Shown: positions 47,073-57,670 of the stretch, in pieces
Position numbering within the stretch: the first letter of the stretch is position 1
How the letters are laid out: each line of letters begins with the position of its first letter
Origin: Apricaphanius iberus
Taxonomy: Eukaryota > Chordata > Actinopteri > Cyprinodontiformes > Aphaniidae
Reading direction: 5' to 3'
Assembly (NCBI GenBank): GCA_028564705.1
Contig: JAPXFQ010002676.1
Coordinates: 124,001-188,000, forward strand
DNA: 64,000 bases
The notes under the pieces: model-generated
Told to the model about the DNA's origin: nothing
The model's database searches: none
The model's input: the letters and a program-made list of their open reading frames with translations, nothing else
Position numbers and translations under genes: made by a program

Positions 47073-47348
47073 TGTCATGCCTCACTCCACACTCAGCTTC
47101 CCTCACTCACTCATCATCATCATCACCCTCACCTGTGCCTCCAATCACGCACACCAGATCCTCCTTACCTCACCTCTTTATAACCTGCCACTTCCCTTCA
47201 GTCACGGCCGGATCATTACAGGACTTCAGACCTTCCACTGTGTGTTTCTCCTGTTATCTTCGTTCTCGCCATCCTTCATCCCTCAATAAAGAACTCTGCA
47301 CCTTGCTTCTGCGTCCGGGTCCATACCTCACACCGCAAATCCCTGACA
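47073..47348 (+). repeat. 3' LTR
   Basis: 276 bp, TG...CA, with TATA-like motif at 47177-47183 and AATAAA at 47285-47290. Identical to the 5' LTR except at 47316. Confidence 0.95.
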
Positions 47349-47909
47349 TAGATCTAGACGATCAACAGAAAAATCGAACAATTAACATGTTTAATCACAC
47401 ATTTCTTATCTTGTTTGTCCATCTCGCACGTCCATTTGGATCCTTCTTTTCTTCATGTAATGTATATCAAAATAAACATTGGTTCATTCCAGGGGTCGGA
47501 ACCATTCATATACTGGTGCATTTTGCATTCTCCACTGTTTAATGAGGTAAATGCCGTTTCCACAGCCAATCACAACATAATGATCACCCGGTATACTTGA
47601 AAAATCTGCAAAATACAGCCTTTAAGAGGCTTTAATAGTCTCCATAGTAACACACGCATGTATATGCTGTTTACAATCATGCCGGGGGTTTGTGTGGGAT
47701 CCAAAAGCCGTGACTGGGGTCCAAACCGCATTCGTCAGCATGTACACTCGCAATACTGATATGGCTTATTCGGAAACACCTATCTCACTTAAAACAGCAT
47801 GGATGGGTTTTTTTTCAACTTTGTATGTGTGTATATGCAGAAGAGAAACACAATAACACCCCAAATCCTAGGAAAAGTGATTTTTTTTTTCACAATAGGT
47901 CCCCTTTAA

Positions 47910-48900
47910 TAATCTAGAAAACTGCAGACCCAATCAGAAACACAAACCCATTGAGTTTGGGTCCTCTGAGTCACACTGAGGCAGCTGTTAGTGTGACTGA
48001 CCAAAAAGGGAAACATTTGCTGCAAAGTGTCACAGTGGAAGAAACAACTTTTTGGGTGATGCACAAACAAAATGACAAATACATTTTTGAAAGCAGTTAG
48101 CGTCCAGAATGATTAGACGGGACTCTATTACATCCAGTCTTGTTTGGATGGGGAGTGAAACTACAGTGACCCTAAATTTAGATGACAGAGAAATTAACCC
48201 AGTCAGCTGAAGGCACAGATTAGACATTGGCATACCTCTCCTTATAACCCTTACATAATGCGGTTTTCATATTCACTTTTTTCTAAACCAGTAGTCCCTT
48301 AGCAAACAAAGGTTTACCACAAACCTTGTATGTACACAAATCACAATGTAACCAGGACTGATTACATTGTATTGATATCAAACTATTTTGAGCTGCCCAT
48401 AACATCAAATGAAACACCAAATTAGCATTAATTAACAGATGAAAAGTAATAGGATATCATCTATGTGGACAGAACTGTTCTATGGTTTAAGAAAGGAATT
48501 GGAAGACAGAACTGGTATTTGATGACATTTTGAAAATTACACAAGAGAACAATTATAAAAGATCAGGCATCTGGGTACACAGTAATGTCATTATTTAATT
48601 CAAAAATATGATGTGAAAATAAAAATATTTGTGAAAAATTATGTGTCATGGCTGAAAATGTGTCATGAGACACACAGCTTGCCTGATTATTGAGTATTGA
48701 AAAGAAGAGAAAAAAAAGAAAGAAGACAGAGGGCCATGCTTTCATACTGGCAACATAAGCATGATTCACAAAAGCACTCTCAAGAGGAAGCTTTATACAG
48801 CATTCTTCTGTTATCAACAAGCAGACAGCACAGGCGTCATTCTGTCTTGTTTGAAACTGCCCTATTAATTTTATAGTTCACAGAATGTACCAGAACATCA
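47910..48900. other. Intergenic DNA, nothing recognised
   Basis: No gene, repeat family or transposon end recognised. Confidence 0.5.
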
Positions 48901-48911
48901 TCAACATGTAC

Positions 48912-49373
48912 TTACATAATTTCATTATTGCCATCAGAATCTTTATCTAGTATAAACTCCACAAACCCTAGATAGAAATAGCTTCCAGAACTAGAGGATG
49001 TTCTATAAAATGTTACTGTAAAACTACATGGTGAACTTTTGTTGTGAAAATATGCCCTATCTTCTGCCAAGTTGCACACCAGCAGTCTGCATGGTGACAC
49101 GTCTGTCATTTCCTCCATGTCTACTGTTAATTTTGATCCACTGTTTAATAATTCAGAATACATCAGGGCTACTTGTGTATGATGGCCAGTCTCTCTTTGA
49201 AAACAAAGCATCTTATAATGATCCTTAGAGAGAACCTTCAGCAAATCAAAGTTGTGATTCTCCTTCTCTTCCCTATGAATCAGTGGTTTGCACAGACCTG
49301 TGCCATTCCCTGTACGCTTCACAGTGGAAGAAATGTCCTTGCAGACGCATAAAGCTGGCTGGGGTACTTGTCA
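48912..49373 (-). other. Unassigned long open frame ending at a splice-donor-like site
   Basis: The minus strand is open for about 150 codons. There is no ATG near its upstream part; the first in-frame ATG lies well inside. The composition is that of ordinary soluble protein rather than low-complexity DNA, with segments such as KPLIHREEKENHNFDLLKVL, DMEEMTDVSPCRLLVCNLAE and SSSSGSYFYLGFVEFILDKD. Just before the stop the sequence reads ATTAT|GTAAGTAC, a good 5' splice site at about 48917. A possible acceptor (TCTGCAAG|G) lies near 49340. Another GTAAGT donor (GACAGAG|GTAAGT) lies at about 49387. I do not recognise the protein. It could be an exon of a host gene, or part of a DNA transposon, since sequence just upstream (49440-49560) resembles a dispersed repeat. 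Confidence 0.3.
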
Positions 49374-50089
49374 GAGTTAGGACTTACCTCTGTCATCCAG
49401 ACAGCCCCGATCAGCACAGAGGATGTATATCATTTAGGTTTTATCCGAAGTCGGTGCCAAACCAGTATTTTGGAAACAGTGCCGGTGCTTAAACGGTGCT
49501 TGAAACTGTGCTTAAAAGGGAAATTTGTTTGGTTTTTTTCAACCTGGACCTTATTTTAGCAAATTTTATGTTTTCTTGCTCACCCTGAGAATTTTGGAGC
49601 CAGTCTGAGCCGTTCAGCAGTATTTATAATCACTTCCTCCATCAGCAGACATCCGTAGAATAAGGTTTAATCTTCCCAAAATGCAGTAATTTTACCATGT
49701 TTATATTCCGCTTGGATTTAAGAACGCCTCAGAAGTGCTTCTTGATTCCTTTCCTGGACGATTTGGATGTAATGCACATTCAATCCCTGTGGTAATAGTA
49801 GTGTTGTGCCCTCATAATATCTTTGTGACTTTTTTTTTCCACTGACAAAATTTCAACTATTAGGTCTTCTGTTTCGTTGTCCTCCGACTCCAAGCCGTGT
49901 TCCTCTGGTGTCTCCAGCTGTTTAGTGCGGTTTGAGCCTTTTTCTCTGTAAGAGCTTTTTGATATTATCCTTCATTTAAAGCCTTCACTTTGTCCAACTG
50001 ACTCCTTACCTGCCTTATTTAAAACCCTCCTAGATTGTTTTGGTCGATTTATCTTGAAATGAATACTTTCTTCCTTTGTCACAAGTTGT
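49374..50089. other. Probable dispersed repeat, unclassified
   Basis: The sequence around 49450-49510 contains internal near-repeats (GTGCCGGTGCTTAAACGGTG, then GCTTGAAACTGTGCTT). I associate this texture with fish DNA repeats. No ends found; rest unassigned. Confidence 0.3.
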
Positions 50090-51425
50090 GAACCAGATTA
50101 TTTTATACAAGCCCCTGTGCAGCCTTTAATTAAGAAACCAAGCCTTGACCCAACTATATAATCTAACTATAGACCAATTTCAAAGCTCACTTTTCTTTCT
50201 AAGGTGTTAGAAAAAGTCATTTTATTTGCAGTTGCAAGACTACCTTAAGGCAACTGCATCTCATAGAAGTTCCATTAAGGTTTCAAATCCCATCATAATA
50301 AAGAATCTGTATTACTGAGCTTCTTTATTGATTTTTTTCTATTATTGATTGTGGCAATAAGCCATATCTGTATTGCGATGCACGCAAGGAATAGAGCACC
50401 TGTAGTTGGTGTCCTGGTAGGCAATTCGAACTCCCATGCGGTCCAGGAGGTCGTCAAACTGGGCGCGGGACAGACGGAAGTACCGCTGAAAGCAAACCTT
50501 ATCCATACGTAGCTCCTGGAGCAAATGGTTAAGCTCCCAAAACTCAGAACGCATCCGTAGAATAGGGTGTATCCACAAACGGAGCTGATATTGCCGAAGT
50601 CGACGTTGTCTAGCTTTATTCGGCAAATAAGGCCAAGTCACTCTCTCAATACTACCCGCCATAGTTCAGAATGTCCGGCAACAGAAGAAGCCCCGCCCAT
50701 GCGCTCTTTTTTTCCCCAGAAGTGGCAGACTTTGCAGACTTTGCAAGTTTCAACAAAGAAGCGTCAAACTAGATGCTTTGTGAGCTTTGCCTGACGCTGA
50801 CAAAGCCCTTGGTCTGAACGCAGCGTAAGCCTTTTCTCCATTTTAATGTTTTTTAGCAAGTTACGTACTTATTCATTTCCTCTAGATTTGACTATTGTAA
50901 CTCTTATGTTGGCTTGAATCAGTCCTCTATAAACAGTCTCCAATTGGTCCAAAATTCTGCTGCCCGTCTACTGACTGGCACAAAGCGGAAAGACCACATT
51001 ACTCCAGTTTTGAAGTCTCTTCACTGGCTTCCTGTTTCCTGTTTTACCAGATACAGTTCAAAGTTGTGTTGTTTGTTTTAAGGGTCTAAATGGTCTTGAG
51101 CCACTGTATTTGTCACAGTTATTGCTGACTCCTACCAGAATACTACAAGAATCTTTTCCTTATTTCAAGGACAAAATATAAGTCTCATGGTGACAGGGCG
51201 TTATCTGTATCAGGTCCTAAACTGTGTAATAGTCTTCCTTGCAATGTTAGATCTACAAAAACTTTTATTCATTTAAAATGCTTCTGAACAAAGTATTTGT
51301 CTGATTTAACTACATTGTTAATAATTTTAATTACCTAATGTAATTTAAGCATTGACAAATGTTCGATTTTATTGTGTTTTACTTTGATGTAGTAAATGTG
51401 CTATACAAGTGAATTTGACCTAAAT
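50090..51425 (+). mobile_element. L2/Rex1-type LINE, split by a Harbinger fragment
   Basis: The first part (50100-50340) translates, with stops, to the RT entry of L2-type LINEs: VKPLIKKPSLDPTI, then a degraded 'NYRPISKLTFLSKVLEKV', then QLQDYL. The second part (50870-51280) gives the C-terminal block: SRFDYCNSYVGLNQSSINSL, then QNSAARLLTGTKRKDHITPV, then LKSLHWLPV and a degraded remainder. The 3' tail follows at 51360-51425 (TGCTATACAAGTGAATTTGA), the family's usual GCTATA..A..TGAATT end. RT palm motifs A and C are missing, so sequence was lost at the insertion or by deletion. Inactive. Confidence 0.88.
50342..50828 (-). mobile_element. PIF/Harbinger transposase fragment
   Basis: The minus strand encodes 106 codons from ATG 50662: MAGSIERVTWPYLP, then an Arg-rich stretch, then LWIHPILRMRSEFWELNHLL. 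The PIF/Harbinger (HARBI1-like) pattern FQRYFRLSRAQFDDLLDRMG follows, then RIAYQDTNYRCSIP. After this the sequence diverges, so the DDE catalytic part is absent. The 5' flank on the minus strand ends in GCTGCGTTCAGACC next to TTA (50826-50828), which fits a Harbinger terminus and target. The left end was not found. Inserted within the L2-type LINE, so younger than it. Confidence 0.85.
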
Positions 51426-53638
51426 TTGGGAAATTTTCAAACACTTAACTTTAATCTTTTAAGTTAAAATTATAATAATTAAGTTATTATCATTGTGTTA
51501 CTGGTCGTTCATGTACTAACAACTTTATTTGTATTATAAAATAAATTATTATCTTCCTTTAGTTTAATTTTATCTTGTTTTAGTGCTACCAGAACTCCAG
51601 AAATGTTTTTACCAGTTACTTCTGTAATCTACAATCACAAAACATTTGCAATTGTGTTTGCTTAGACATATTTGCAATTACCTCAAATAACCAATACATA
51701 AAATAGTTTTTTGGCAACTATCTGTAAATAAAAGTGCTTATATTTTCACACTGACAGAGACTCACTTTTGTATGAGGAAAAGTAAGCAAATGTAAGCCAC
51801 TTCACATGCTTTCTTGTGCTGAAACTGTCAAGCCTTGCTTGATAACTTACTGGCAGCACTCAGTGACTATGCTCTTGAATTATCACCCTTGCTGAAATCA
51901 ATGCAAACGTCACTTCTATTTTTGTTCAGTTTTCACCCACATTTTCCTAGATTTAAGTGCCCGACTGCCATATCAACAGAGCTGTGTGCGGGTTGCTGTA
52001 TTTCTGTCTCTCCTTCCTCCTCTCATTTCCCCTGCCAATGCTCAGTCTTTGAACTCCAGGAATCTGTTTAGAGAAAACTCCTTGAATATATTCATCACTC
52101 TTCTGACTGCCCTCCTGATACCAGCTGCCTGGATTCCTACACTGTGGTGCACTGATCACTCAGCTGACTGTCCAACCTCCAATGAGTCATTGCTCCTAAA
52201 AGTCAATCTGAAAAAAGAGAATAAGAAAGTAGAGTTCAAACTAAACATTTCATCTATCTTGTGCCAATCTCCGCCTCTGGGGAATCCTCACCTTTTCCTG
52301 GAATTCAGTCTTCCCGTTTTCATCTCCTTCTTTCACGATTCCTCAAGCCATTTTAATACCAAATGATAATTTCTGCCTCTCTTCCTATTGTTGTCCTGGA
52401 ATCCAGCATGAACCAAAAATAACCATCTGACTGTAAATGATTTCCAACAAATTTATAACCTTTCTCATTGTCCAAAACTTTTGAGTTTCACTTTGAAAAC
52501 ATGAAATTAACAAGCATTTAAAGCCTAATGAAGATGCAAAACCGAGATTGACGGGAAAGGCAGAAATACAACTGGATCATCCTGAAATGCAACATACCTC
52601 AGAACAAAACGGTTGATGCCTGATAAGAGGTCAAACTTTATTTTGCAATAAGCCCAGTATGTCTCTGAAATACAAAACCTTTTCCAGTTTCCATTACTAA
52701 GACTAATATCAAATGGGGAATTTTAACTGATAAATTAGTGGACCTGAGAATATCAGAGCAGGTAAAAAAAAGTGTTTCACCTGTGTAGAGTCAGCTGGAA
52801 TATAAACAAGACTGCCACCATTTTGTTTTGATTTCCATCAAAGAGCTCTAGCACCAAACGGAGTGTTTCTCAATGATCCATTAATGCATCATGGTAAAAT
52901 AATTATTGTACTGTTCAAAAGAATTGTTTAGCTGGAATTCAGTAGGTGAGAGGCCCAGTGCATCCTGGATAATTCACTAGTGTCTGTTAGGGACAACACA
53001 GAGAGGGAGGAAGCCAGGGCACCCAGAGAGAACATGCACTTTCATAGAAAGACCCAGAATTGTGTTAAAAAGCTACATATTTAATTTTCCAAACTTGAAC
53101 TATTAGTATCTAGTAGTTCCACCTTACATTGGTCTATGTTAAACTAAAGCTAAAGCAAACAAATGCTGCCAGATCAGGAGAATGGCTGGTTAAAAAATAT
53201 GTTGTTTTTTTTTCTCCCTTATCTAGCTCTGGGGAATATGGAAACAGACAAATTTTTACTTAGGGTTGGAATATACCTTTAACTAAGCTTAATATTTAGT
53301 TTGTAAGCTAAATGTTTAACTTTCCAAACTAAATATTTTAGTTTTAAACTGTGATAGTTGTAATTGAATGTATAACATAGATGCCATTAGGATTCGGAAA
53401 AATGAACCCTTACTTTTTTTAACAACAAGCTAAATAAACCAAATTATTGGTGTTAATGTTTGACTATTTTACATTACAAACAGTACCTCTGACCCTTCAG
53501 CACTTGCTCTCAACTAGTTCTCTTAAAAGACTCAATATCACCAGTCGCATTTGCTTTACAACAGATTTACTTTTCATGACCCTTCCGGGAAAACAGTAGG
53601 GAAATACAATTTGAAACCAAATACAATTTTCATTGGGT
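51426..53638. other. Intergenic DNA, nothing recognised
   Basis: No gene recognised. The 126-codon plus-strand frame at 51986-52366 is Leu/Ser-rich with no domain I know and no splice support. Confidence 0.45.
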
Positions 53639-53890
53639 CAGTATGTTTACATGCACATCTAAATCAACTCTCACTAGGGCCAATAGCTTAGCCCTAGTGA
53701 GAGTCGTGTCCTAGTTTACATGTCAGACAGAAAATCAAATTATTGAATGAACTGTGTTCGATTCCGTGGAATGTGGGCATTAGTGTTAGCCTTCTTCTGG
53801 TGACACTTGAGTGGCACACAGACAGTAAACAGATACAGTGTTGGGATTGAAGAAGACAGTAAAAGCAGGATACGCCCAATCACAATTTAC
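53639..53890. mobile_element. 'GTTTACATGCA' family, copy C, left part
   Basis: Starts CAGTATGTTTACATGCACAT and shares the family segments TCCTAGTTTACATGTCAG, AGAAAATCAAATTATTGAATG and a TTAGCCTT region. Similarity fades near 53890. A piece like the family's right end appears at 56235-56285, so the element may have been split by about 2.3 kb of later sequence. Confidence 0.7.
53668..53703. repeat. Perfect 13-bp hairpin
   Basis: Arms CTCTCACTAGGGC and GCCCTAGTGAGAG with a 10-nt loop (CAATAGCTTA). All thirteen pairs match. The corresponding place in copies A and B has no such hairpin. Confidence 0.95.
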
Positions 53891-54933
53891 CGTCTCTTCG
53901 TCACCTCACTTTCTAACACAAGTTAGATTTCACAAATATAATTAGTTAAAGAGCAATTCTCAACAAAATGGTGTTACATCAGAATGTCCTTTTTCTGTAG
54001 TATCAAATATCAGGAAATATGTAATTTTCATGAATTGCCCTGGCCTGACAATTTGTTAGTCAATGTTTTACATTATGTTTTTTTTCTTTTTTTCTGCTGT
54101 ATAACAGAGGTTTCAAAGAAACATGTCCAGCCCTCGTTTGGTCATATTGTCTGGTCATATTGTAACTTATGTTTGCTTGTTTACAACAGCTCACCTGTTC
54201 CTTCTATACTGACAGGAGTAGAAAAAAAAGTCAACAAAAGAATTGTTCATTCCAACTACAGTGACAGCTCTTAAGAGTAAGGGAATTTTTGCAATGATTT
54301 TGTAAATGGTCTCTTTAAGTATTATGTGTGATTTTAGTTTAGATATATGTGGTCATAGGTCTTTTACTGTTTTGTATATGTCTGTAAAGGATGTGGAGCC
54401 CTGTTGCTCTGTTGAACCTTTTTGGTCCCAGATAAATAAAACATTATATTCTATTCTATTCCTCTTATCAATAATGGATCTGCTTCTGATACTAAGACAC
54501 ATTTATAATTCTCTACCTGTGGTAATACTATCATATACAGACCAATTATGTTACAAATAAGATTCTGTTATAAACATTTGTGTATAAATATCCAAGTCTT
54601 TGGCGGACAACTGCAAGTATCAGAAAATAAAATGTATTTTTCTCTCGAATTTGTGATACTTACTTAGTTAATATTATAAATTGTGTTGTTGTTTTTCCAT
54701 TACCATGTCAGAAGAACAGTAGTGGGTGAGGACATGGGCGGGATTAGCTTAATAAAAGTTAAAAGGAAAAATCACAGGTCACACAGTCATCACTACAACA
54801 CAGATCCTCTAAAAAGTGAAAAGACTTTTGACTCACCTCACATCTCTCAGACATCGATCTGTTCATGGCTCCATCTCCTGATCTACCCAGTGATCATCCA
54901 GTCTATGGAGACTTAGAATCTACTGCCTTGCAA
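53891..54933. other. Unassigned DNA with a possible LINE 3' tail
   Basis: Near 54390-54465 the sequence GTCCCAGATAAATAAAACAT is followed by ATTCT repeats (TATTCTATTCTATTCC), which looks like a retroposon 3' end on the plus strand. No coding sequence of a LINE was recognised upstream. The rest is unassigned. Confidence 0.35.
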
Positions 54934-55300
54934 CCGATCTAGCTCTCTGATCACCACGGACACCTCCTGTCTCTCTGCTGCTATACCGGCTTCTCCCTCC
55001 CCTGCTGGCTTCTCTCTCTTTCACAATCCAACTTTGCCAGCTACTGCTACCCGACAGAAGCCTGCTCCAACCCACACGTGGAAGCAGATAACAGCGCCAG
55101 TGTTGCTCCAGCTCTCTGATCACTGTAGAGACGTCCTGCTTCTCTGCTACTACCACCGGCTTCCAGCCTCCTTCCTCATCTCACAGCAGGCTCATAGTGT
55201 GTTCTCCATTCTTTCAAACACTGACTTTGCTGTTCCAACCTGCGTGTGGAAGGCGATTACAGCCCCGATCGCAGCTCCATACTCCTGCCGACCAGATAAA
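54934..55300. repeat. Diverged tandem repeat, period about 165-169 bp
   Basis: AGCTCTCTGATCAC occurs at 54941 and 55110, and a related AGCTCCATACTCC at 55273. Between them CCTGTCTCTCTGCTGCTATA corresponds to CCTGCTTCTCTGCTACTACC, and CACGTGGAAGCAGATAACAG corresponds to CGTGTGGAAGGCGATTACAG. This gives about two and a bit units. The 141-codon frame at 55197-55622 overlaps it and has no recognised domain. Confidence 0.8.
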
Positions 55301-55629
55301 AATCTGCCATCATTCACAGTTTTCCGATGTCCTAGATGCCTTAGCTGGTTGGTTTCAAGTCATTTTCCCTAATTTAAAAAGCACTCTTTTTATATGGAGC
55401 TTCTTAAAGCAAAGACAAATAACACACTCTCTGACATTGAATATTTCCAATTTTATGAAGAACATTTCTGATATTGGTGCTGTTCCTGTTGTTTCATTCA
55501 GAGACATCACTTCAAACAAAGAACTCCAGGCCAATCAGTGGCTACCCCTGCTGGTTAAGAGTAAGAGGGATATCACATTACTGGACCAATCAGTCCATAG
55601 GTGGTCGTGCTGGGTCACTTAAGAAGGTT

Positions 55630-55790
55630 TCGGACCAAGGCAGACGTAGTCCATAAAAAGGGGTCGGCTCAGAATGAACACAGGTAATGGAAACAGGCCA
55701 GAACCATTCCAAAGCGACCCCTTTCCGTACCGTACCGGCCCTAGTGGAAAACGAGCATTGGTTGCCGCAATTAGGTGTTGAGTTACTGTG
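55630..55790. repeat. Probable DNA-transposon terminus
   Basis: Contains CCGTACCGTACCGGCCCTAG followed by TGGAAAACGAGCATTGG, a string I recall from the end of a common fish DNA repeat. The other end was not located. Confidence 0.4.
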
Positions 55791-56234
55791 CCCCCCTAAC
55801 CCATCATGCGAGAGACAAGTTTTTCATAAAAACTTCTGAATCATTTCTGGTCAGCTTCAACAATGTAGTACTAAATCATCTAAAATCTCAGAACACTTTT
55901 CATATACAGCAGTTCTACACCATATTCTTTATTTATTAATTCTACTAACATTTACTCAGCGAGAAGTACTACCTGACCACTCTGGACTTTTGGGCTCATG
56001 GCTGGTGCTTGCTGCTTGATCTTGCTTATGTCGAGAAGCTACAAGACATCATATTATTTAAATTATAATAAGCCACACAATTTAATGAAATTATGATTAA
56101 AGTGGTAATTACCTGTTTACTTGTATCTTCTTTCTTATTTGATGTTTCAAACTGAGACCTTATTTTTTTAGTAAAGAATTTCCCATTTTTGAATATTATC
56201 TTTCCATTATCTTGGTTTGACTTCATTCAGTCTA
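55791..56234. other. Intergenic DNA, nothing recognised
   Basis: AT-rich; no gene or repeat recognised. Confidence 0.45.
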
Positions 56235-56300
56235 AGAATATATATTCATTCCGAAAGTCCGATTTCAGTCAGACTAAATGCAGTAATTGACAAAGAAAAG
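56235..56300. repeat. 'GTTTACATGCA' family, right-end-like piece
   Basis: ATTCCGAAAGTCCGATTTCA and GTCAGACTAAATGCAGTAAT align with the right half of copy B (CAGAAGTCTCATTTCAGTCA and ACTAAGGTAGTAATTCG). The terminal repeat itself is degraded. Confidence 0.5.
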
Positions 56301-57562
56301 GTTTGAGGCAAAGACAGAGATTACAGTGTGATGAATGGGACATACATAAAGAGTTTTGTAGCTTGTGTTAATTTGGACTTTACTCCTATAGGTAAAAAAT
56401 AACCCTCAGAAACATAGACTCGTGTTATTTTTTACCTCACCAACACCACAAAAACAGCTTGTCACCTATTTAGGAATTTTAAATTAATATAAATTTAAAA
56501 TACTGAATACAGTCAATTTAGGCCTTCCGACATTGGAAACACACTGATGTATGCACAACATTCGCAGTTATGCATACTCACACCATTCCAAGGAGTTGGC
56601 ATGCCTATTAATACTACACTTCAAGGATAGGGGATTGGGCATGAAGCCATAAGATGCTATCTGGTGACAGATACACACTTGTGTCTCTAAAAGAGTGTGT
56701 GTTGTTAGAACCCAACCTTTCACTTTTCTTGACAAGCTGAAATATTAGAATGGTTAAAATTATCACAGCAAGAACAAGTTTGCCTAAGCGAGGCAGTGGC
56801 CAAGTCACTGATTTTTTTTCAAAAGATTTTTGGTAAAGGAGTCTGTGTTTGTCTGTCAGTCTTTCTTTTTGAGGATATCAGTACATTATTAAAGATATTT
56901 GGTCTGACATCTTACAAACATTAGGTTATAAATGAAGTCATTATTCAACATTTAAAATAAATAAAAAATGGTTTTATTTTATTTATTTCTAGTAAGTAAC
57001 TGGTGAGAGATTGGAATAGGTCAAGTAGCCCCTAGGTCCTTATTTACAATTGCACTTCATAAAATTATGAGCAGCACATCAATTATGTGAGTTTAAATGC
57101 TAAAAAGGAAAGAAGTCACTATGAATCTTGCAGATGAATTTGGTAGTGGTTATTATTTTAGGAAGGGTGTTAGTAAAAAAAGTACAAGCATGTTTAATAA
57201 AATCATTGGTGTCACCCTAAGATGCATTTCTTTTTTTATTTGGAAGCATATTAATAAATGGAAAACATTGCCTAGTTTTAACTAGATTTGACATTATGGC
57301 TGGTTTAACATGACATCAAAGAGCCCAATACTCAAAGACACCACTAAAATTCCCCAAAACTGTATGTCCTTAATTAATTGCAGGCCATAATTAAGATGCT
57401 AAATAGCCATAACTCTGGATAAGGTAAACTTGTAACTTGTTTTGAAAGTTTGCGTGAAAAAATTATTTGCTTTCTATCAACATGGCTGCATGACTTGAGT
57501 TTTCAAAGCCATAACTAAAAAGATCAACAATCTTAAAAGGTCTCTTTTGTCTTTTATGTCAA
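56301..57562. other. Intergenic DNA, nothing recognised
   Basis: AT-rich; no gene or repeat recognised. Confidence 0.45.
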
Positions 57563-57670
57563 TCATTGAGTTTACATGCAGTAAGAGAAAGCAGAATTAT
57601 TGCATTAGTTCGATTGAAATGGGATTTTTGAAACACATGTACACCTTAGTCCGGCTCAAGTCAAACCAAA
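57563..57670. mobile_element. 'GTTTACATGCA' family, copy D, one end
   Basis: GAGTTTACATGCAGTAAGAG followed by AATTATTGCATTAGTTCGAT and ACACCTTAGTCCGGCTCAAG is the family's right end in inverted orientation. The remainder of the element is not visible downstream, where a different repeat begins. Confidence 0.7.

Larger units (their letters stand above)
44253..47348 (+). mobile_element. Young non-autonomous LTR retrotransposon (Gypsy-like), pol-less
   Basis: A complete 3,096-bp element. Two direct 276-bp LTRs (44253-44528, 47073-47348) start TG and end CA. They differ at one position (T at 44496, C at 47316), about 0.4 percent. TAGAT lies immediately outside both LTRs (44248-44252, 47349-47353), a perfect 5-bp duplication. 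A polypurine tract (47059-47069) precedes the 3' LTR. The interior (2,544 bp, very GC-rich) has no protease, reverse transcriptase, RNase H or integrase motif. Instead it has a frame starting MDPAEASD, like the gag starts I recall from fish Gypsy elements, then four tandem arrays. The leader just after the 5' LTR (GAATGATCCGGCCCAGAAAG) also recalls fish Gypsy leaders; a primer-binding site was not assigned to a tRNA. Mobilisation would need pol from a relative. It resembles TR-GAG/LARD-type elements in concept. It inserted into the TTAA transposon and is the youngest element in the window. Confidence 0.93.
42771..47909. mobile_element. TTAA-flanked DNA transposon carrying two later insertions
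   Basis: Ends abut TTAA at 42771-42774 and 47906-47909. The left end reads AGGAGACATATTGTGA inward and the right end, reverse complemented, AGGGGACCTATTGTGA, a near-perfect inverted match. Without the hAT-type insertion (43041-43722) and the LTR retrotransposon (44253-47348), each with one duplication, the element is about 1.34 kb. It has no recognisable transposase, so it is non-autonomous. TTAA targeting indicates Kolobok or piggyBac; Kolobok-like is my inference. Confidence 0.82.

Noticed and set aside
55197..55622. 141-codon plus-strand open frame
   Set aside because: Overlaps the diverged tandem repeat, has no recognisable domain, and no supporting splice sites; listed only as a shadow.
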